Positions 7,829 through 14,312 of a stretch of DNA of 33,953 bases are shown piece after piece (position 1 is the stretch's first letter; each line of letters begins with the position of its first letter). Both the position numbers and the translations under genes were made by a program. The notes under the pieces are model-generated. The model worked only from the letters and a program-made list of their open reading frames with translations. It did not search any database and was not told the DNA's origin. This DNA is from CAYPJE01 sp964410945. Its GTDB lineage: Bacteria; Fidelibacterota; Marinisomatia; Marinisomatales; TCS56. Location of the stretch: contig CAYPJE010000033.1 in the NCBI GenBank assembly GCA_964410945.1, forward strand, positions 1 through 33,953. Reading direction: 5' to 3'.

Positions 7829-9439
7829 GTGCTGAAAGTTCGTAAAATAACTGGGTTTACCCTGATCGAACTGGTTCTGGTCATTATTATAATTGGCATC
7901 GTTGCTTCGATTGCCAGCCGCTCCATGGTCCGTGTATTCACTAACGCCAACTATAATTCCACCATTGCCGAATTGGAAATTCTGGCGGAGGCAATGGTCG
8001 GGAATCCGGATATTGTTGCCAATAATATCCGAACAAACTATGGTTATGTTGGAGACTGTGGTCAATTCCCTCCTACCCTGGATGACTTGGTAACTAACGT
8101 TTCCAACGTCGATGGTTGGGATGGCCCGTATATCGACATCGGTTTCTCCGACGACACTGATTATTATAAAGCCGATGCCTGGAACAATCCTTATATATAT
8201 ACACTCCCTTCAAATCCCGATGAAGCACCGACAATCATGACACCGGCCGATGGCGATACGCTGATTCGTGAAATCTCGGCAACGATCAACTCTGTTATTA
8301 ACAATACAATCACCATTTTATTATTGAATGAGGATGGTGTAACGGTCGATGGTACCAACGGTCAGGTTCAGATCGAATATGTTGAAAGCTGGCATGATTT
8401 CACCTACTCCAGCCAATCCGGGTTCCAGATCAGCACTGTACCAATCGGAATATTTCAGATTCGTGCCATGACCAGCGGTGATACCACCTATAAATCAGTA
8501 GCTGTGGGACCGGACAACACTACGACCAGTCAGCCAATGGAAATGATGGTCTACTCCAGCTGGGGTGACATTAACCTGGTCAGTGGCAGTGTGTCGATTG
8601 AAGGTACTTGTCTGGATCAGATGTACTTTGATGTCAACAATACCGGTACGGTGACATTTGAAATCGACCAGATCGGGTTTTATTACTATCAATTGGCCAA
8701 CGATTGCTGGAATTGCGAGCACCCCTATCTGGCTTCATTTTCCTCCTACTCTACCGAATACTGGGCCTGGAACACCAACGGCCGCAGTGCTTTGATTGAC
8801 AGTGGTGCGATCATCACACTGGATGAAGAATTACCAATCTATGGTGGCGAAAACACGCTCGGCCCCTTCACCTTTGAAGATGCTTCGGATGGGACCGGGA
8901 ATTGTATCAATATTCAGGGTACTTACTTCACAATTAAATTCTTCTCCAATATTTCTCCGACAAAAACAATTGCATTTAACGGTCCTGGCAGCTGCACTAC
9001 ACCGGTTTTATCCCAGAGTGGAACCGTAACCTGGGACAGTGATGAAATCAATATTACGATCGAAAACAGCGGGATTCTGACTGCCACGTTCAGCAGTATC
9101 GATATAACCACCGATATTTCCGCAGCCACGGCCTATCTGGCCAGCGTTCAATTTGATGGAAGTACCTTCTGGGCTGCCCCCGGTGATGCCTCGTGCCCTG
9201 GATTGACCAGACCCCGCATTGATGGAAATAATACCGGAACGGCTAATTTCGTGGCCTGTACCGGTTACTCCGCCCCATCAATTACAGGTAACGATTCCCA
9301 GACGTTAACATTTAATATTGAGCAGGATGCCACCGGAACCACCGATGTCCCGCTGGGCAGTAGTGATTATATCATCCTGGATTTCTATTTCGACTGCCCG
9401 GAGAACCATTCACAATCAATCTCATTCAGCCTGCCATGA
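7829..9439 (+). CDS. Giant pseudopilin, paralog 1 of 3
   Basis: A 536-aa protein with a class III prepilin leader: Gly9, then FTLIELVLVIIIIGIV with Glu5 present. The head has YGYVGDCG, WDGPYID and DAWNNPY, as in GspG. A linker domain (TPADGD ... GTNG ... STVPIG ... GDTTYK) follows. Two beta-rich modules come next; the first has DCWNCEHPYL with Cys293 and Cys296. GTG at 7829 is chosen because AGGAA lies 5 nt upstream; an upstream TTG at 7802 has no ribosome-binding site. The gene shares its whole architecture with the next two, showing tandem duplication and divergence. Its end overlaps the next start by 4 bp. It is probably an exported filament subunit with a large exposed domain; the ligand or function is unknown. 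Confidence 0.82.
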   Translation: MLKVRKITGFTLIELVLVIIIIGIVASIASRSMVRVFTNANYNSTIAELEILAEAMVGNPDIVANNIRTNYGYVGDCGQFPPTLDDLVTNVSNVDGWDGPYIDIGFSDDTDYYKADAWNNPYIYTLPSNPDEAPTIMTPADGDTLIREISATINSVINNTITILLLNEDGVTVDGTNGQVQIEYVESWHDFTYSSQSGFQISTVPIGIFQIRAMTSGDTTYKSVAVGPDNTTTSQPMEMMVYSSWGDINLVSGSVSIEGTCLDQMYFDVNNTGTVTFEIDQIGFYYYQLANDCWNCEHPYLASFSSYSTEYWAWNTNGRSALIDSGAIITLDEELPIYGGENTLGPFTFEDASDGTGNCINIQGTYFTIKFFSNISPTKTIAFNGPGSCTTPVLSQSGTVTWDSDEINITIENSGILTATFSSIDITTDISAATAYLASVQFDGSTFWAAPGDASCPGLTRPRIDGNNTGTANFVACTGYSAPSITGNDSQTLTFNIEQDATGTTDVPLGSSDYIILDFYFDCPENHSQSISFSLP

Positions 9440-11040
9440 TGAAAATCCATTCGCACACTAATATAGGAAAAGGTCAGGCCGGTTTAACGCTGATCGAATT
9501 GATGATTGTTATTATTATTATCGGTATCCTGGCCGGTGTTTCGATGCGTTCGATCCAGCGCATCACCGAAAACTTCAAGTTCAATGAAACAATTGCTGAG
9601 ATGGATCAGCTGGCCTATGCAATCGTGGGAAATCCGAATGTCGTTCAAAATAATATAAGAATTGACTATGGTTATGTAGGCGACACCGGTGTAATGCCGG
9701 CCACTTTGGAGGATTTATTCACCAATAATGCCGGGGTAGCCGGTTGGGAAGGACCATACATCGATGTGGGATTTGACTCCAGCCCGCTGAATTATATGGT
9801 TGATGCCTGGGGTATTACCTACACCTATGTCAATCCAACCAATCTGGCGGAAACGCCAATGATCCTTACGCCAGCCGATGGCGATACCATCGACCGTGAT
9901 ATAGCCAGCAGTGTGAATTCAATTTTAAACAACACCCTCCTGATTCGCCCCTATGATGTGGATAACAATATGATCAACGGGACTAATGGTGTAGTTGAAG
10001 TCCACTATTCCGGGGTTTGGAATAATATGCCCTATGATGGCTCGGAACACTATTTTGAGTCAACAACCGTTCCAATTGGTCTGCACCAGGTACGGGTAAT
10101 TTCAGCCGGTGATACAGCTTACAAGGCCTTCTCGGTGGAACCATCAACAACCATGCGATCCCCAACGCAGATGACAGTGTATCCGGAATATGGCGCCATC
10201 GAGTATGTCGCCACCTCTTATCTACTGGGAGGAACTAATAATAATGAGCTGACCCTGGAAATAGAGAATACCGGCAGCCCGACCTATTATGTAACACGTG
10301 TCAAGGTGGAACTGACCTCCCAGACTAATGACTGCCTGGATTGTGAATATCCCTACCTGGATGAATTTTCGATTGGTCTGCTTGAATACTGGAAATGGAA
10401 TACCGCCGGAAGGTCGTCCATGGTTCCCAATGGTGCCTGGATTACTCTGGATAACACCATGAATGTCTATACCGGTATAAAAGTATTAGGGCCTATCCTC
10501 TTTGAGGATGCCTCTGATGGAACCGGTGACCCGATAGATTTGAGGGCACAACGGATATCAATTGAATTATCCCCTCGCACAGGGCCAAAACAGGAAATAA
10601 TATTCACTACTACCGGAAGTTGCCTGCCGGCCAGTATCTCCTACTATGCCTGGACCAGCGACAGTAATTCGGAGATCGTATTTGAAATTCGTAACAGCGG
10701 TGATCTTGACGTCCAGATTAACAGCATCACAGTGGAATCCGATGCTACCGGAGATACGTACCTGGACATGGTAGAAATACCAAATGGAACTAACGTATGG
10801 GATGCATCTTCATGTGGCGTTAACCGCCCGAAAATTGATAATAGTACCGGTAACGTGACCTTTTGTCTGAATACGCCAGTTACTGTCACCGGCGGCGGAG
10901 GTACATCCACGATGGCACTGACGATGTACGATGCCCTTACCGGTACAGTTGATGCCGGACCATTCACCGGTTTTACCTTTGACATTACCTTTGACATCGA
11001 ATGCGGAAGCAATCAAAGCATCCAATTTACAGTACCATAA
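9436..11040 (+). CDS. Giant pseudopilin, paralog 2 of 3
   Basis: A 534-aa protein. The leader ends at Gly16, then LTLIELMIVIIIIGIL with Glu5 present. The head has YGYVGDTG, WEGPYID and DAWGITY. The linker repeats the neighbour's landmarks (TPADGDT, GTNG, TTVPIG, GDTAYK). The first beta-rich module has DCLDCEYPYLDEF (Cys300/Cys303) and later YWKWNTAGRSSM and FEDASDGTG. The second ends near RPKID and a final CGSNQSIQF. It starts at ATG in the ATGA overlap with the preceding gene and ends with TAA immediately before the ATG of the third paralog, so the three are surely translated from one message. The role is presumed equal or complementary to its paralogs; no enzyme motif is visible. Confidence 0.82.
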   Translation: MMKIHSHTNIGKGQAGLTLIELMIVIIIIGILAGVSMRSIQRITENFKFNETIAEMDQLAYAIVGNPNVVQNNIRIDYGYVGDTGVMPATLEDLFTNNAGVAGWEGPYIDVGFDSSPLNYMVDAWGITYTYVNPTNLAETPMILTPADGDTIDRDIASSVNSILNNTLLIRPYDVDNNMINGTNGVVEVHYSGVWNNMPYDGSEHYFESTTVPIGLHQVRVISAGDTAYKAFSVEPSTTMRSPTQMTVYPEYGAIEYVATSYLLGGTNNNELTLEIENTGSPTYYVTRVKVELTSQTNDCLDCEYPYLDEFSIGLLEYWKWNTAGRSSMVPNGAWITLDNTMNVYTGIKVLGPILFEDASDGTGDPIDLRAQRISIELSPRTGPKQEIIFTTTGSCLPASISYYAWTSDSNSEIVFEIRNSGDLDVQINSITVESDATGDTYLDMVEIPNGTNVWDASSCGVNRPKIDNSTGNVTFCLNTPVTVTGGGGTSTMALTMYDALTGTVDAGPFTGFTFDITFDIECGSNQSIQFTVP

Positions 11041-12684
11041 ATGAACCGAATGCAAACAGAGAACAGAATTAGTTATCGCAGATCACAGGCCTTTACACTG
11101 GTCGAACTGGTTATCGTAATTGTGATTGTTGGTATAATGGCTGGTGTAGGGATACGTTCCATTCTCAGGATTGGTGAAAACCGGGCTTTCAGGATTACCC
11201 TGCAGCGTATGGATGATATTAGATATGCTATTGCCGGAAACCCCTATATCATCGCCGATGGAACCCGGCTGCAATACGGTTATGTCGGTGATACGGGCGA
11301 AATGCCGTCCACATTGAATGATCTGGTTACTGATCCGGGAGTTGATAACTGGCAAGGCCCCTACCTGGATGAGGCTAAAATCCAGCAGGATCCAACCGCT
11401 ATCTTCCGGGATGGCTGGAATAATGCAATCACCTATTATCTGCCCTCGAATACCGCTGAGGCACCAACCCTGACAAGCACTTCCGGTGGCGGTGAAGATA
11501 TTGTATTGAGTATCTCCCCCAGCGTAGATGATTTAGTAAATAATACTGTAGCTTTACGTATTCTCAACGAGGATGATTATCCTATACGGGGTACCGATGG
11601 TACTGTCGCCTTGTACTATGGCGGTGCCTGGCATGAAATGAGTTATTCCGGAGAACAGGGATTTTACTTGAGCACTGTGCCGATCGGCGCCGTAAAGGCC
11701 TGTATTGTTTTATCGGGCGATACTACCTACCGGATAATCAATGTCGGCGCTGGTAATTCAACTACCAGTCCCGATATGGGTCTGGAATTTACCGTACATC
11801 CCGAATACGGAACCCTGGCCTATGTAGGCGGATCCTTATCAATCGGTGGAATCAATAATTCAGAAATAACCTTTGATATTGAAAATACCGGTAGTACCGT
11901 ATTCGAAGTAATTGAAGTACAATTCCGGTGGAATAACAGCGATTGCTGGGAATGTGATTACGCCTATATTTCCAGCTTTGAAATCAACACGGCCCAGTAC
12001 TGGGCCTGGAATACCAATAACCGGACCACTCTGGGTTCCAATGGTGCCCGTTTGCTGCTCGATGAGACACTCGACATATCAAAGGGATCGATGACAATCG
12101 GTCCGGTAGGCTTCCAAACCGAGATCGACGGTTCCGGTTCCGAGCAACCAATGGATGATGTCGATTTCACGGTTTCCTTCTATTCGTCAATCGCCCCTCC
12201 ACAGGCGGTCAGTTTTTCTTCCAGTGGTACCTGCACTCCGGCAGTGATTGTTCAAACCGGGGCCACTGCCTCCGGTGGCACCAGCCCGCTTGAAGACGTA
12301 GAGATAACATTGCAGAACAACGGCGATGCTCCGGTGACGTTAACGGGGCTGACAATCGTTTGCGACACGACTGATATTTTCCTGGATGAGATCGCATTTG
12401 GAAGTTCAACGGAAACTTACTGGCAGGCACGACAGAACTGGTGCAATAATTATGAGGGCCGCAAAGAAATGGATGATGTGGGTGGTACCACCATAACGTT
12501 CTGCAAAACTCAACCGGCACCTGTCATTTATGGGAACGACAGCGAAGTACTGTACCTGCTGAATTTTTTCAGCGATCCAAACGAAACCGATACGGCCTAT
12601 CATCAGGATATGCAGAACCGGACTTTTACAATAACTCTGCATTTTGAATGCGGTGACGACCAGAGTGTTACTGCTACAACGTAA
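11041..12684 (+). CDS. Giant pseudopilin, paralog 3 of 3
   Basis: A 547-aa protein. The pilin stem is AFTLVELVIVIVIVGIM with Glu5, but the residue before the cleavage site is Ala17 instead of Gly, an uncommon variant of the prepilin peptidase site. The head has YGYVGDTG and WQGPYLD, but DGWNNAITYY replaces the DPWGNPY box. The linker has GTDG, STVPIG and GDTTYR. The beta-rich modules carry DCWECDYAYI (Cys302/Cys305), YWAWNTNNR and, in the second, YWQAR with a lone Cys. The ATG directly abuts the previous stop (TAAATG). It is followed after 32 bp by a small membrane protein. Function unknown; it belongs to the filament set by family and position. Confidence 0.81.
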   Translation: MNRMQTENRISYRRSQAFTLVELVIVIVIVGIMAGVGIRSILRIGENRAFRITLQRMDDIRYAIAGNPYIIADGTRLQYGYVGDTGEMPSTLNDLVTDPGVDNWQGPYLDEAKIQQDPTAIFRDGWNNAITYYLPSNTAEAPTLTSTSGGGEDIVLSISPSVDDLVNNTVALRILNEDDYPIRGTDGTVALYYGGAWHEMSYSGEQGFYLSTVPIGAVKACIVLSGDTTYRIINVGAGNSTTSPDMGLEFTVHPEYGTLAYVGGSLSIGGINNSEITFDIENTGSTVFEVIEVQFRWNNSDCWECDYAYISSFEINTAQYWAWNTNNRTTLGSNGARLLLDETLDISKGSMTIGPVGFQTEIDGSGSEQPMDDVDFTVSFYSSIAPPQAVSFSSSGTCTPAVIVQTGATASGGTSPLEDVEITLQNNGDAPVTLTGLTIVCDTTDIFLDEIAFGSSTETYWQARQNWCNNYEGRKEMDDVGGTTITFCKTQPAPVIYGNDSEVLYLLNFFSDPNETDTAYHQDMQNRTFTITLHFECGDDQSVTATT

Positions 12685-12716
12685 ATAATCTGGATAAAAT
12701 AATTGGGAAACAGGGT

Positions 12717-12920
12717 ATGCTGACAATATTAATAATCGGAATCATTGCCATATTATTTGGTATAATTTTCATTTTCTTTCCAAAATTGATGGAAAGACTG
12801 AACGAGATCGGTAATAAAATAATTGCCACCGACGATAAAACATTCATGTATCGTAACCTGTCCGGAGTACTGTTTATTACGCTTGGGATAATACTATTAC
12901 TGCTAGTATTATTTATTTAA
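12717..12920 (+). CDS. Small two-TM membrane protein, paralog of the one at 3702
   Basis: A 67-aa protein with two hydrophobic segments (about 2-21 and 47-66) and a short loop carrying FFPKLMERLNEIGNKIIATD and then YRNLSG. The layout and key residues match the 68-aa protein that opens the cluster, so the two copies bracket the pseudopilin genes. ATG at 12717 follows GGGAAACAGGGT, a usable ribosome-binding region. No known function; probably a membrane accessory factor. Confidence 0.7.
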   Translation: MLTILIIGIIAILFGIIFIFFPKLMERLNEIGNKIIATDDKTFMYRNLSGVLFITLGIILLLLVLFI

Positions 12921-12959
12921 AAAATCCTTTCCAGCCGGCAGTTACATGCTGATTGCTCT

Positions 12960-14312
12960 TTGCTGAAGCAGGGTATCTTGAAATATTCTTCAAATAATAT
13001 TACCTCACTTTTAATTCCCCTGTTCTATGCTGTCCAGTATTTTCTGATTTTAAAGCAAATCCTGTATTTCCAAAATTCAGTTGGTACATACCTGATCATT
13101 TATACTATTTATTATGTCTCAGCCATTATTGCGGGCATCTGGATCGCGATCAGAAATAATGCGTATCAATTATATATATTATTTCTCATCCAGATAATAG
13201 GGCTAGGTGTTCTGGTTACGACCATCCAACCTCTGTTCTATAATCTATCACTTGGATCCCAATTAATCACGGCAACAGATCATCAAAGACTCCAAGGGAT
13301 AATATTTTTTCTCCTGGTTGTTTTTACTCCAATTCCACTGAGTGCATTTAGAAAGGTTATTCAGGACGCCAAGCCTTCTGAATCATTCCCGCTTCTGGGC
13401 TTTTCGCTGTTCCTGGGTCTGGTAATTATTCTGGTCATGGGAAAGATTTCAATTATCGCCATCATAATTATATATGTAGTTACCGCCATATTAATCGGAA
13501 CTTCATTCGCTGTCAGACCGAAAGATAAATATCTGCTGACGGGACTGGTAATAGCATGTTGTATTGGAATTATGGTCATTAATCCATTTCTGACAAATAG
13601 GGTTGTAATGTCAAAACTCGACGATTATAATCCTACAGGAAACATTACCCGCACGCTGAACTTGTGGCACGTGTATGATAGGATAGAGACCAAGAATTCA
13701 GGTACGATTACATTAATCGATGGCACTATACAGGATACTGGTAATTCATCTGCAATTGAACAATACTTTTTAAAAACCTTCCCTGAGAGTTTCCTTTACC
13801 GACCAGAATCATTTCTTGTTAATCATTCCGCGACTTCAAGACGCAAAACAAAAACAGAGTACTATGGCTATGAAGACAGAACATATCTGAAACTGACTGC
13901 AGGACATAAACTTAGAGCAAACCATTTTGATAATATTTACATTTACCCTAACCTGATTGATAAACCTGAAGGTGATTTTGATCTGGTTTCATTCCGGCCA
14001 TTATGGCGTAATAAGAATACACAGTTGTCGGTTGTAAATAAATTGATCTCAAAAACAAAAAATATTGGAATGATTGCCGTTCAATTTCCGGATAATGATA
14101 ATTCTTTATTGAATACCAAAATTCTTTCGGCTTTGTCTTCATCATTTAAATACTGGTTTTTGTTGAGGTATGAGAATAATATCTATTTTTATGGCAGTGC
14201 AACGATACGCGCATTTGAGGAATGTCACCTGATTCGAAACCACCTTGACAAGGATTATGATGCAAATGTGAGTATTCAAACTGGAAGTAACAGTCAATTG
14301 CCGGTTCTATGA
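12960..14312 (+). CDS. Polytopic membrane protein with degenerate spermidine-synthase-like C-terminal domain
   Basis: A 450-aa protein. Residues 1 to about 215 hold about six to seven hydrophobic segments; about 225-450 form a soluble domain. The pattern YDRIETKNSGTITLIDGTIQ resembles the N-terminal beta strands of spermidine synthase (Y..I.V....G..L.LDG..Q). I see no recognisable SAM-binding glycine motif, so catalysis in this copy is doubtful. TTG at 12960 is the first in-frame start (the ATG at 12946 is in another frame and stops at once), so the N-terminus is uncertain. Its stop overlaps the ATG of the next gene, a longer relative of similar layout. It is probably co-translated and may form a heteromer with that protein. 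Confidence 0.6.
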   Translation: MLKQGILKYSSNNITSLLIPLFYAVQYFLILKQILYFQNSVGTYLIIYTIYYVSAIIAGIWIAIRNNAYQLYILFLIQIIGLGVLVTTIQPLFYNLSLGSQLITATDHQRLQGIIFFLLVVFTPIPLSAFRKVIQDAKPSESFPLLGFSLFLGLVIILVMGKISIIAIIIIYVVTAILIGTSFAVRPKDKYLLTGLVIACCIGIMVINPFLTNRVVMSKLDDYNPTGNITRTLNLWHVYDRIETKNSGTITLIDGTIQDTGNSSAIEQYFLKTFPESFLYRPESFLVNHSATSRRKTKTEYYGYEDRTYLKLTAGHKLRANHFDNIYIYPNLIDKPEGDFDLVSFRPLWRNKNTQLSVVNKLISKTKNIGMIAVQFPDNDNSLLNTKILSALSSSFKYWFLLRYENNIYFYGSATIRAFEECHLIRNHLDKDYDANVSIQTGSNSQLPVL

